DNA of 64,000 bases from Verrucomicrobiia bacterium. Its GTDB lineage: Bacteria; Verrucomicrobiota; Verrucomicrobiia; Opitutales; Cerasicoccaceae. A program made the translations under genes and the position numbers. The notes beneath the pieces are model-generated. The model was not told where the DNA came from. It searched no databases and was given only the letters and a program-made list of their open reading frames with translations. The stretch spans positions 17,326 to 81,325 of the forward strand of contig JAUIAM010000016.1 in the NCBI GenBank assembly GCA_030425485.1, in the 5' to 3' direction. Positions 56,146 through 64,000 of this stretch are shown here, in pieces (the stretch's first letter is position 1; every line of letters begins with the position of its first letter).

Positions 56146-58496
56146 ACCTGTGCGTCTATGGGTTTACGCATATTGCAACTCTGGCAGAGTTTATGGCCGC
56201 GATAAGCATGGATCAGCTTTTGGTAGGTTGGGCTGTCCCAGATTTCCATGATCCCTGATGTGTGCAAATTCCCAAATTCTCCCAGGCTGCGGCGTTCGGC
56301 ATCAGGCGCACAGCATGGGTCGAAACGGCCCTGGGCGCTGACCCAAGCTTCCTGTCCCAGGAACGGGCATTGGCCGCCCGGTGCCAGGTCTCGTTCTGCT
56401 CCCTCATTCAGGGGAAAAATATTATCCAGGCGTATGGGTTTTCCGTTCGCCAGCCTTACCTGGCTGGCGACTTTCTGTGCATCCTGCACGGCCTTGTTCC
56501 ACCGCTGGATAGAAGCAGGATTACGCCGCATGGATTGCTCTTTGATTTGTGGAAAATGCGCCCAGAGGTGATGTCCCTTTACTCGGTCGGCCCCCAGCTC
56601 AATCGCGAGGCGCACAATATCGGACAGTTCATGCACATTACTCTCTAAAAAAGTGAGTTGGAGGGTGACGCTACAGTAATCGGAGTTGGTGCCGCTCATG
56701 CTGTCTCTGACGGCAATAAACGCTCGTATGTTCTCAAGCACCTGTTGCCAGCGCGTGCCAAGCATGATGGATTCATGAGTCCGGGCAGTTGCGCCGTTCC
56801 AGGAAATCTTCACATCAGAGCCGACCGGTACTATTTTTTCCGCCCAGGCATGAGCACCTATACGCGGGAAGGTACCATTGGTAGTCAGGTTAAGCTTTAT
56901 GTGCTGACGTTTGCACAGCGCGATGATCTTTTCGAAGTCATCATACAGGAGTGGTTCCCCCATCGTGGAGGGGATGATTTCACGCAGACCATGGGGAACG
57001 GCTTCATTTACGACTCGCTCGATCACGTCGAAAGACATGATGCGTCGTGGCCGTGCTTCGTGCTTTCGGATCTGTTGAAGCTTGCTGTGTGGGGAATGCT
57101 CCTCACACATGATGCAGCGCAGGTTGCAGGTGTCCGGATTGGTGTCGAATGTGATGCGCCAAGGGCCTTTGGCGGATGAAGGATGGCTCCGGGCCATCTG
57201 GCTGATAACACGTTCATAGAGTTTCTCAACCTCACCTGCGTGATGCTCCGCCGATATGATGTCTGCATCGGAAGAGTAGAGATAGCCCCGGGCACCCAGT
57301 TCCTGTACCAGTTGAGGCGAGCTGGCCAGGCGGTCCATTTGTCGCGCCAGCCCTGCGACGGATCGATGCGGATAGAGCAGGCCGTTGACCTCATGGTGGA
57401 CGTATTCCGCCATGCCTCCGCAGTCAGCTGTAATAACCGGGACGCGGGCTTGTTGGGCTTCGTGAATGACTAGGGGGGAATTTTCTTCCCATATCGAGGG
57501 TACCACGATGGCATCCACGCAGTTAAATGCATCTTTCACGATGTCCTGATTGCGATATTCTCCCATCCACTTGATGCGCTCGGTGTTGCATGCAGGAGAT
57601 TGACGAGCGATAAGCTTCAATGCAGCAGTATCCTGCCCCCGGTCGCGCCCCCAGATCTTCAACTGCGTTTTGTTCTTCATCTGCCCGAACGCTTGAATCA
57701 GATGATGCACGCCTTTGGCGGGGATATGCGTTCCGATATAGCCAAAAGTGAAAGGCTCTCCCTGGATGCGTTTACGGTTTATAAAGCGGTTCCTGACAAA
57801 TCCGTAATCAAGGTAGACGATTTTCTGGGCTGGGATATTAAACTCTTGCGTGTAGCGCTGATAGATGTGGCGACTGGGGGCGATGAACAAATTTACCAAA
57901 TCTGACATTTCGCGCACATGTCGCATCCGGCGTCCGACCCAGTCCGTCCAGTAGCTAAGATCGCTCGCATGCTCTTCCCGGGAGCCGCTGAAGTATCTGG
58001 AATAACACTTTGTCGCGCATTTTTGATCCTGCTGGCCACCACACAGTGGCCAAGGCTCCGATGTTTCCGATGGAGTCGTTTGTATGAACTGACCGCGTGG
58101 GCACATGAGCCAGAAATCGTGAAGAGTAAAGACAACCGGAACCCCTCGCGCGGCAGCGACACGGATGATGGAGGTGGAGAGGTGGCTAAGGTGGCCAATG
58201 TGGACTACGTCAGGTGTTGTGCGCTCCAGCACTTCCTCAAAACGCTTGTCGATAGCCTCCACCTGATAACAATCCCTCAGCCGGGGGTTATTGATAATGT
58301 GCAGAGTGACAGCCTCTTTTTCGGGGTCTTGTTCTGTGTGAAGACAAAAGTCTGTGGCAAATGAGTTTTCTTCCCGTGTAAAAACATGCACTTCATGCCC
58401 ACGCGCGGCAAGTGTTTGGGAGAGTGTTTGAGTATAGACCTCGGAGCCCGCGTTATAGCGCATCGGATAGCCGTGAATGACCTGAAGGATTTTCAT
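56142..58496 (-). CDS. Glycosyltransferase (GT4) fused to radical SAM/SPASM domain
   Basis: The 784-residue product is a two-enzyme fusion. Residues 1-425 are a GT-B glycosyltransferase of family GT4, with the EX7E motif EENSPLVIHE (Glu338 and Glu346) and the nucleotide-sugar strand FGYIGTHIPAKGVHHLIQAF. Residues about 445-784 are a radical SAM enzyme, with the CxxxCxxC motif in TCNLRCIMC (Cys457, 461, 464), followed by a SPASM-like tail with GQCPFLGQEAWVSAQGRFD, CC and a final CQSCNMR. The joining of a sugar transferase and a radical enzyme in one chain is uncommon. It heads the minus-strand operon; no precursor peptide gene was found upstream. Confidence 0.85.
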   Translation of the reverse strand: MKILQVIHGYPMRYNAGSEVYTQTLSQTLAARGHEVHVFTREENSFATDFCLHTEQDPEKEAVTLHIINNPRLRDCYQVEAIDKRFEEVLERTTPDVVHIGHLSHLSTSIIRVAAARGVPVVFTLHDFWLMCPRGQFIQTTPSETSEPWPLCGGQQDQKCATKCYSRYFSGSREEHASDLSYWTDWVGRRMRHVREMSDLVNLFIAPSRHIYQRYTQEFNIPAQKIVYLDYGFVRNRFINRKRIQGEPFTFGYIGTHIPAKGVHHLIQAFGQMKNKTQLKIWGRDRGQDTAALKLIARQSPACNTERIKWMGEYRNQDIVKDAFNCVDAIVVPSIWEENSPLVIHEAQQARVPVITADCGGMAEYVHHEVNGLLYPHRSVAGLARQMDRLASSPQLVQELGARGYLYSSDADIISAEHHAGEVEKLYERVISQMARSHPSSAKGPWRITFDTNPDTCNLRCIMCEEHSPHSKLQQIRKHEARPRRIMSFDVIERVVNEAVPHGLREIIPSTMGEPLLYDDFEKIIALCKRQHIKLNLTTNGTFPRIGAHAWAEKIVPVGSDVKISWNGATARTHESIMLGTRWQQVLENIRAFIAVRDSMSGTNSDYCSVTLQLTFLESNVHELSDIVRLAIELGADRVKGHHLWAHFPQIKEQSMRRNPASIQRWNKAVQDAQKVASQVRLANGKPIRLDNIFPLNEGAERDLAPGGQCPFLGQEAWVSAQGRFDPCCAPDAERRSLGEFGNLHTSGIMEIWDSPTYQKLIHAYRGHKLCQSCNMRKPIDAQV

Positions 58497-59168
58497 ATGC
58501 GAAGTCGGGGAGTTTTTGCTTCAGCTTTATTGGATTCCTCGATGGGGTTAAGCGGTCGCAGCCTATTGGGGGCAGGGAAGCGAGCGGGAAGCCAGTGAGG
58601 CTGTCGTTTTGATGTGCGACGCTTCGCGTACTTTTATTTCGGCGGTAGTCTCTCTGAAACCGCGGCCTTTATAGTATGCCGGATGGTGAGGGTTTAGCTG
58701 GTTGGAACGATTGTCCAATGCAGCTTTTGGCAGCTTGCTTTCTTTTATTTATTGCTCCGTATGGATGAATCCATCCCGGACCCTGTTCCCCCTCAGGTCA
58801 AGGGGTCGCTTGGAGCATTTGGGCGTGTGTTTTAAACACAAGCAAGGTCAGGCATAGATACGTTATTTCGTCTCCTGCAAAGGTACCAATCGCCAATTGC
58901 TCGTCACACCAGACCTAACGGCGTGTAAGGAAGGGTAACTTTGCGTTCCGACATTTTTGCTTAATGCGGTAAAAAACAGCAAGGAATATATTTTAGCATG
59001 GCTGTTGAGGAGGTTTCTGACCTACTACCACCGAGTAGCGGACCCCGATAAGCCCCCGGGAAACAGGGAGGAGGTGCCCGAAGCGACCTGAAAACCCATT
59101 AATTAACAGTTTTTCGACCTTTGGAGATTGCGGAGAAAATCTTCAACTTTCCGAAGAGAGTTACGCTT
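58497..59168. other. 672-bp gene-free region before second repeat
   Basis: No gene of convincing length is seen on either strand. The first part should contain the promoter of the minus-strand glycosyltransferase-radical SAM operon; a TATAAAG-like sequence occurs on the minus strand near 58670. A 24-codon frame near 58760 is not convincing. No radical SAM precursor peptide was found. Confidence 0.4.
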
Positions 59169-59428
59169 GGGCAGCCAAGATTTCCTTTCGGAAACTCTCC
59201 ACGCTTCCGATTGACTCCAGAGACCCGAGACCACGTTTGGCTCGGGATTTTTTATATCCCGCTGTCAGCAAAGGCTTACGAACCACACCTGCATCGCCAC
59301 GCTCTCCTCCTCCCTGCCTCCAGAGAAACCCGCCTGTTAAGCACTTTCTGCCCACCGAGCCCATAATGGCCGTTTTTCTCCGTTTCTCCGAGAGAGACCG
59401 AAAATAAGTTAACAAGGCGTCAGCCTCG
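59169..59428 (+). repeat. Right copy of 260-bp direct repeat (attR-like)
   Basis: Ungapped match to 9349-9608 with 30 mismatches. It begins with GGGCAGCCA, the last bases of tRNA-Asn, but the rest of the tRNA is absent; the bases before it (TTACGCTT) do not continue the gene. It includes a second copy of the tRNA terminator at 59224-59253. The divergence means either an old duplication or arrival of a related site with the inserted DNA. Confidence 0.85.
59224..59253 (+). terminator. Second copy of tRNA-Asn terminator
   Basis: CCCGAG and CTCGGG arms followed by ATTTTTT, identical to 9404-9433, now without a tRNA gene in front. Confidence 0.6.
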
Positions 59429-59546
59429 GGCCGACCTTAGTAGTTTCTGAAGTCTTTTCTACGACCAACGGCATGTTCTAATTTTAGACAGAGGCACTTC
59501 AACTACTCAAAGTGAACTATCAGAGTCGTAGTTCGTAAGCAATGCA

Positions 59547-60587
59547 TTATCGACTAGGCGCGCTGAGGCCATCTTCCCAGGTGCCTGCTATCAAGATGGT
59601 TTCTGGCATCGGAGGAAGCCCGTAACGATTCAGGTAAAGCTCCCGAGCCAGCGCGTCGATTGAGGCTTGGCCTACATCGAAGGTGTGCAGATTCACCCCG
59701 GCGTAAGGTTCATTTTTTTTCTTAGATAAATGTACGAATCCTACGGAGGAACTATGGCGACGATTTATTTCGTCGATCCATGCCCCAACACGTGGGTCTA
59801 GGCCAAGTACGATGTCTGGTTGGTTCTCGCTGTACCATTGCATAAACACGCTATGCTTCAAGGGTAGGTTGGCATCGTTGATCAATGGGACTCGGGAGGT
59901 AGCGGATTCACCTTGTTGCCAGGAAAGGAAGCGCCCTGATATTGCATAACGCAAGGCAGGATCGAGTTGCGTGGTCATGGCAAGTCCAGGGCGCGAATAA
60001 CCGAGCTTTTGTATGTTTTCCAATGCAATGGCCATAGCCTGGGCATGATCAGAAGCGACACGGTGTACCCCCAAGCCAGGATCATGAAATGCGCATGCAA
60101 CGGCACAAAAATGCGTCCAATCCAAATGCGGATAACCCAGCGGAAGGTCTCCTCCTGGAAAAAGCAAAACAGCTCGAATACCCCTCGTAAATAGCACACG
60201 GGTTAATGCTTGGGCACTCAGTGTCGGTTTGCCGAGTACAGGGAATTCCTCAAGTCTGAAGCCGAGCTCTTGAGCGCGCGTTTCAATTCCCTCCCAGAGG
60301 TTGATGTAGAACTCATCAAAAAGAGGTGATTGGCGGGCGGGTGGACCAAATTTTGTTATGATTGCGACGACGTTTGTGTCATTGCGGTTGGGCCTCCGGC
60401 GATAAGAGATAAGCGAGGATACCAAGGGATTGGGGCGATACCCCATTTTCTCTGCAAGTTTTTGAATCTGCTTACGCTTTTCTTCAGATACTTCGTGGCT
60501 ATCCCGAAGGGCGAGGGAAACCGTCATCGTGCTGCATCCTGCAGCCAATGCGACATCCTTCATGCGGATATTTTTTTCGAGGGGCAT
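59547..60587 (-). CDS. LacI family transcriptional regulator
   Basis: The 346-residue product has an N-terminal LacI helix-turn-helix (MKDVALAAGCSTMTVSLALR), the hinge GYRPNPLVSSLISYRRR, and an effector domain. It is divergent from the polysaccharide pyruvyl transferase-like gene, and a CG-centred palindrome in the gap (60679-60688) is a likely operator. It is not a close copy of the regulator at 15456. It probably controls the right-hand carbohydrate locus. Confidence 0.92.
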   Translation of the reverse strand: MPLEKNIRMKDVALAAGCSTMTVSLALRDSHEVSEEKRKQIQKLAEKMGYRPNPLVSSLISYRRRPNRNDTNVVAIITKFGPPARQSPLFDEFYINLWEGIETRAQELGFRLEEFPVLGKPTLSAQALTRVLFTRGIRAVLLFPGGDLPLGYPHLDWTHFCAVACAFHDPGLGVHRVASDHAQAMAIALENIQKLGYSRPGLAMTTQLDPALRYAISGRFLSWQQGESATSRVPLINDANLPLKHSVFMQWYSENQPDIVLGLDPRVGAWIDEINRRHSSSVGFVHLSKKKNEPYAGVNLHTFDVGQASIDALARELYLNRYGLPPMPETILIAGTWEDGLSAPSR

Positions 60588-60678
60588 GCTTTATGATTAA
60601 AGTTAATGCTGATTTGAGTTAAAGTCCAGAATAGACCAGATTATTTTACATGCAGATGAAAATAATTGCTCCTGCCTT

Positions 60679-60688
60679 AACCGCGGTT
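60679..60688. promoter_or_regulatory. LacI-type operator candidate
   Basis: AACCGCGGTT is a perfect palindrome with the central CG typical of LacI-family operators. It is 25 bases before the start at 60714 and between two divergent genes. Confidence 0.4.
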
Positions 60689-60713
60689 TTCAGCCTACAC
60701 CCCCGACCTGCTT

Positions 60714-61958
60714 ATGCCTGAGATCCTTTTAACATCCGGTTGGCAAACTTGCAACATCGGTGACATCGGCCACACGCCGGGGACACTGGCATTTTGGGAG
60801 AAGTACATCCCAGAAGCATCACTATCTGTATATCTACATAACTGGAATGATGCGGTGATGCAGATGCTTAAAGACCGCTTTCCGGCCGTCACGCTTATTG
60901 GCGCGAACTCTAAGCAGCATTGTACACCGGAGGGTGAGTTGCTGGACACGCGGTTAGATTCAGCCTTTGGGCGAGCAGACTTGGTTGTGCAAAATTCTGG
61001 GATGCACTATAATGGATTCTACGATGTGGACCCATGGCTGATTCGTAAATGCGTACAGGAGGGCAAGCCTTACGGACTTTACGGGCAATCCTTCGATGGA
61101 TTTACGGACATCCAGATGCCAGATATGCTGAAGATGCTTTCTGAGGCGGCCTTCATTTCATGCCGAGATATGCGGTCTGTCGAGTATCTGCACAGCCTTG
61201 ATCTCCAGCCAGGGTGGCTGGGGTTTGGTCCAGACGGTTGCTTCGGGATTGATGTCAGAGACGATGAGCGCGGAGAAGCATTGCTGAAGCGGTTGGCATT
61301 GGACCGGGGTGAGTTTCTGGCGCTTGTGCTGCGCAGTAACACTACGAGCTCTGACCCCTCATGCGCGAATGTCTTGAACCCCTTGCATATCAGCGAAAGT
61401 GATCGATTGGAAAATGAGCGTTGGGCATCTCAACTCATTAACGTCATTCGCGGATGGATTGAGCACACGGGGAAACCCGTAATCCTGGCGCCCGAAGTGG
61501 ACAAAGAAATCCCGGCCGCGCATTCGCTGATCTGGGATCAGCTGCCGTCTTCGCTACGTCCCTATGTGCGAGAGGTTCAGTCCTTCTGGAATGTGGATGA
61601 AGCCGCCTCGGTTTATGCCATGGCTTCGGCAGTTGTTTCTATGGAGCCGCATTCATGTATTATTGCTTTGGCAAACGGAGTTCCAGCTATCCACTTCTAT
61701 AGTCCTAAGCATGGCGTCAAAGCGCAAATGTTTGCCGATATTGGTCTTAGTGAATGGCTTTGCGATATCAACCGTACCAGCGCGGAGATGGTTATCCGAG
61801 AGCTCATGCGCATTGAATCAGATCGCGGGGAAGCGGTGAACCGCGTGAATACAGCGATGCAAAGAGTCCATGGCTACAGCCGTAGTGTAGCTGAGGTGAT
61901 ACGCCAGCAGCTCGGACTCTCTACGCCTATTTCATCGCCTGCCGAAGTTCTGACTTAG
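60714..61958 (+). CDS. Polysaccharide pyruvyl transferase-like protein
   Basis: The 414-residue product resembles the polysaccharide pyruvyl transferase family, which adds ketal pyruvate to surface sugars, though many members have other roles. Fitting blocks are GWQTCNIGDIGHTPGTLAF, LVVQNSGMHYNGF, PYGLYGQSFDGF, SCRDMRSVEYL, GPDGCFGID, and the final VVSMEPHSCIIALANGVPAIHFY. No signal peptide is seen. It opens the plus-strand genes before a PEP-CTERM protein and a glycosidase. It could modify a surface glycan. Confidence 0.8.
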   Translation: MPEILLTSGWQTCNIGDIGHTPGTLAFWEKYIPEASLSVYLHNWNDAVMQMLKDRFPAVTLIGANSKQHCTPEGELLDTRLDSAFGRADLVVQNSGMHYNGFYDVDPWLIRKCVQEGKPYGLYGQSFDGFTDIQMPDMLKMLSEAAFISCRDMRSVEYLHSLDLQPGWLGFGPDGCFGIDVRDDERGEALLKRLALDRGEFLALVLRSNTTSSDPSCANVLNPLHISESDRLENERWASQLINVIRGWIEHTGKPVILAPEVDKEIPAAHSLIWDQLPSSLRPYVREVQSFWNVDEAASVYAMASAVVSMEPHSCIIALANGVPAIHFYSPKHGVKAQMFADIGLSEWLCDINRTSAEMVIRELMRIESDRGEAVNRVNTAMQRVHGYSRSVAEVIRQQLGLSTPISSPAEVLT

Positions 61959-62020
61959 ATTATCAAACGATTACATTCATCTCAAAACTCGAAATCCCAT
62001 AAACAAAATATCCCGATAAA

Positions 62021-62746
62021 ATGAAAACTAAATTAAACAAGCATGTCACAATAATCGTATTGGCTGGTCTGTTTTCCTGCCTGTCCTCATTCGCTTCCGC
62101 GGCTGAAATTCTCTACGATCAAGCGTTTTTCAACGATAGCGGTTCTGAGCAGAGCATTACTTATATCAGTGGGTGGAATTCCTACTACGGAGGGACCGGC
62201 TCAGAACAACACACCAAAGTGCGCATTCAAACCGCATACGACGGCGTGATCTGGACCGACCCTAATTCGGGCGGATTTGTTGTCGAAGGCTTGGACATCA
62301 ACGTAGCATTAAGCGAAGTGGGCACGATCTCTATCGATACGATCCAGGCGAAGACCGCGGCATCTGTTCAGTTTCTCATCCAGGTTGACAGTGAAGATTG
62401 GTATATTTCCAACCAAGAGATCACCCCCGTTACCGCTAGCAACTGGCAGCAGGCTATAGACGATGAACTGGACTTTAATGCCGTCCTGGACTTCACCACG
62501 ACAGCGGCGGACTGGTCAGCATTCACCCTCACCGGCAGTGGTATAACCGAAACCCCGCTCATCGAAGATATTACCGGAACGTCGATTACCGGAATCGGCT
62601 GGTATAACCGCTCAACTGAAAGCTTTAACTATACCCGTTTTGATAACTTGGTGGTTACCGCAATCCCCGAGGCTTCGACATCACTTTTTGTGCTGTGTGG
62701 TATGCTTGTGATTGCTCTAGACCGCCGTCGTCTCAAGCGCGACTAA
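62021..62746 (+). CDS. PEP-CTERM sorting-domain surface protein
   Basis: The 241-residue product has a signal peptide (basic start MKTKLNKH, then a hydrophobic stretch ending SFASAAE), a beta-rich exported body with SDTRF-like and YTRFDNLVV strands, and the PEP-CTERM signal: IPEASTS, a hydrophobic helix, then DRRRLKRD. It would be sorted by an exosortase system. It is the counterpart of the protein at 9756 and likewise lies before a glycosidase. Confidence 0.8.
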   Translation: MKTKLNKHVTIIVLAGLFSCLSSFASAAEILYDQAFFNDSGSEQSITYISGWNSYYGGTGSEQHTKVRIQTAYDGVIWTDPNSGGFVVEGLDINVALSEVGTISIDTIQAKTAASVQFLIQVDSEDWYISNQEITPVTASNWQQAIDDELDFNAVLDFTTTAADWSAFTLTGSGITETPLIEDITGTSITGIGWYNRSTESFNYTRFDNLVVTAIPEASTSLFVLCGMLVIALDRRRLKRD

Positions 62747-62789
62747 GCTTCGTATGACACATCTACTCCCCGCTCGAGGCATACCCAAT

Positions 62790-64000
62790 ATGTTATTGAT
62801 CAAACAGATTCTTTCACGACTAGAATGCCCTCAGGTTATGGCGATAGCCATTGCTATGGCCTGCATCGGCAAGGCTGAAGTTCAGGCAGAACCAATCGTC
62901 ACAACTGATGGTCCCAGCCATGTCGAAGTGGTGCAGAAGCCAGATGGGGCTTGGCAGTTGGAGAGAAACGGCCAGGCCTGGGTAATCAAAGGGCTGTCCG
63001 TCGGGCGTAATGTAGACCATCTTGATCTCGCAAGCGCAATCGGCGCAAACACGTTGCGTAACTACTCAACCTCAAACCCGGTAGATACGGAGCAGGTAGC
63101 AGAAACGTTAGCGTTCATGGATGATGTCCATGCTCACGGTTTAACCCTGATGCCGGGGATATGGCTAGCTCGGCAAGATCATAGTTGGTTTGATTACGAA
63201 GACCCAGCATCAGTACAAAAGCAGCGTGAGCGTGTGCGGGCTATCGTACGGACTTACAAAGATCATCCGGCAGTATTGGTCTGGGGGTTGGGGAATGAGG
63301 CCGAGCACCCCTTTGCTCGCGAGGTTTACGAGCCGTTTTGGCGAGAATTGAATGAGCTGGCGAAAATCATAAAAGAAGAAGATCCGAACCATCCCGTTAT
63401 GGTGACTGTGGCGGGAACTGCGAAATGGCGTATCAAAGCCCTTAAGGAGTATTGTCCCGATGTTGATATACTCAGCGTCAATGCGTATGAGGCAGCCCTT
63501 AGCTTGCACCGTGAGCTTGATGCTGCGCAGTGGCATGGCCCTGTGTTCTTGGGCGAATTTGGACCCATAGGGCACTGGGAGGTAGAAAAGACGCCTTGGG
63601 ATGCCCCGATAGAGCAAGGTAGCGAGGAAAAGGCCCAGACCTATGCCCAGGCTTGGAATAGTGTGATGAGTGACCCCCGTGGACGTGTTATTGGAGTAGG
63701 TGCGTTCCTTTGGGGGCAAAAGCAGGAGGCGACTTCAACATGGTATGGGATGTTTCTCGAATCCGGTGAAAAGACGCCTGCTGTCGATGTAATGGCATAT
63801 GAATACACAGGGGAATGGCCGAAAAATCGATGCCCTGAAATCGAATCGATGGAATCGGGTATTGCCTTTCAGGAAGTTCCCCCAGGTGAAGCCTATAGTG
63901 CCGAGGTCCTGGCTTATGACAGAGAAGGTGATCTACTTTCCTATGAGTGGCAGGTAGTCGGAGAGAGTGGTGAGCGTTGGGGGCGTGGAGACAAGCAGCA
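62790..64000 (+). CDS. Secreted GH-A clan glycoside hydrolase (3' end outside window)
   Basis: The frame is open to the window end (at least 403 residues). A signal peptide reads MLLIKQILSRLECPQVMAIA and then a hydrophobic stretch ending EVQA. The TIM barrel is of the GH2/GH5-like GH-A clan, with SVGRNVDHLDLASAIGANTL, the acid/base region VLVWGLGNEAEHP (Asn before Glu), SVNAYEAAL and the nucleophile candidate in VFLGEFGPIGHW. After the barrel a C-terminal beta domain begins. Starts at 62754 and 62838 are also in frame. It follows the PEP-CTERM gene by 43 bases. Substrate unknown. Confidence 0.8.
   Translation, partial: MLLIKQILSRLECPQVMAIAIAMACIGKAEVQAEPIVTTDGPSHVEVVQKPDGAWQLERNGQAWVIKGLSVGRNVDHLDLASAIGANTLRNYSTSNPVDTEQVAETLAFMDDVHAHGLTLMPGIWLARQDHSWFDYEDPASVQKQRERVRAIVRTYKDHPAVLVWGLGNEAEHPFAREVYEPFWRELNELAKIIKEEDPNHPVMVTVAGTAKWRIKALKEYCPDVDILSVNAYEAALSLHRELDAAQWHGPVFLGEFGPIGHWEVEKTPWDAPIEQGSEEKAQTYAQAWNSVMSDPRGRVIGVGAFLWGQKQEATSTWYGMFLESGEKTPAVDVMAYEYTGEWPKNRCPEIESMESGIAFQEVPPGEAYSAEVLAYDREGDLLSYEWQVVGESGERWGRGDKQ

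Noticed and set aside
58497..59168. RiPP precursor peptide gene for the radical SAM enzyme (including a 24-codon frame near 58760)
   Set aside because: No short frame with a leader-like or Cys/repeat-rich core was found upstream on the minus strand; the plus-strand frame has no supporting feature.

Overview
The window looks like a chromosomal segment of a Verrucomicrobiota bacterium, probably class Opitutia. The pointers are two PEP-CTERM surface proteins, a pseudopilin of the type abundant in that phylum, a soluble transhydrogenase, sulfatase and glycosidase clusters with LacI/AraC regulators, and several families of short palindromic repeats between and inside genes. The phylum call is inference from gene content; no rRNA is present.

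Layout. (1) Positions 1-9357 are conserved housekeeping DNA: the 3' part of valS, ridA, a TVP38-like membrane protein, a HicB-like protein, sthA, then a minus-strand block rplY-pth-rpsF-ssb with a small membrane protein, and a tRNA-Asn(GTT). valS carries two in-frame insertions that are themselves palindromic repeats. (2) The tRNA 3' end begins a 260-bp sequence (9349-9608) that recurs in direct orientation at 59169-59428 (30 mismatches, no gaps), enclosing about 49.8 kb of accessory DNA. (3) 9.7-21.8 kb is a carbohydrate locus: PEP-CTERM protein, pseudopilin, GH-A-type glycosidase, sulfatase, LacI and AraC regulators, FAD oxidoreductase, GPH-type sugar symporter and a GH130-type phosphorylase. 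It probably targets a sulfated, mannose-containing glycan. (4) 22.0-37.6 kb is a GC-rich, tightly overlapped phage- or plasmid-like replication element. It has a Sak4-like ATPase, a DUF669 protein with an SSB-like tail, an SF2 helicase, a primase/ATPase, an LmbU-like DNA-binding protein, a terminase small subunit, a Fic-MerR fusion, a D5-type primase/helicase, and a DUF2924 - large serine recombinase - HTH module. It has no capsid, portal, tail or large terminase genes. A 548-bp gap in it holds nine tandem hairpins and a three-way-junction-like inverted repeat beside the D5 gene.

(5) 37.8-53.8 kb is a complete type 3 BREX phage-defence operon (HTH, brxF, brxC, pglX, brxHII, pglZ, brxA). Two extra co-translated genes sit between pglX and brxHII: an SMC/ABC-like ATPase of the DUF3696 kind and a 349-aa protein of unknown fold. 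This nested pair is the best candidate in the window for an undescribed defence system. The middle of pglX also looks more AT-rich than its ends, as if exchanged. (6) 53.8-58.5 kb, minus strand, is a three-gene translationally coupled operon: a glycosyltransferase-radical SAM/SPASM fusion, a WG-repeat-methyltransferase fusion and a histidine phosphatase, possibly a novel modification pathway. (7) After the second repeat, 59.5-64.0 kb is another carbohydrate locus: LacI regulator, polysaccharide pyruvyl transferase, PEP-CTERM protein and a GH-A glycosidase running off the end.

The picture is a tRNA-Asn hotspot that has accreted modules: sugar-use loci, a replicating mobile element with its recombinase, and a BREX island carrying its own nested cargo. 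Base-composition remarks are by-eye impressions, not computed values.
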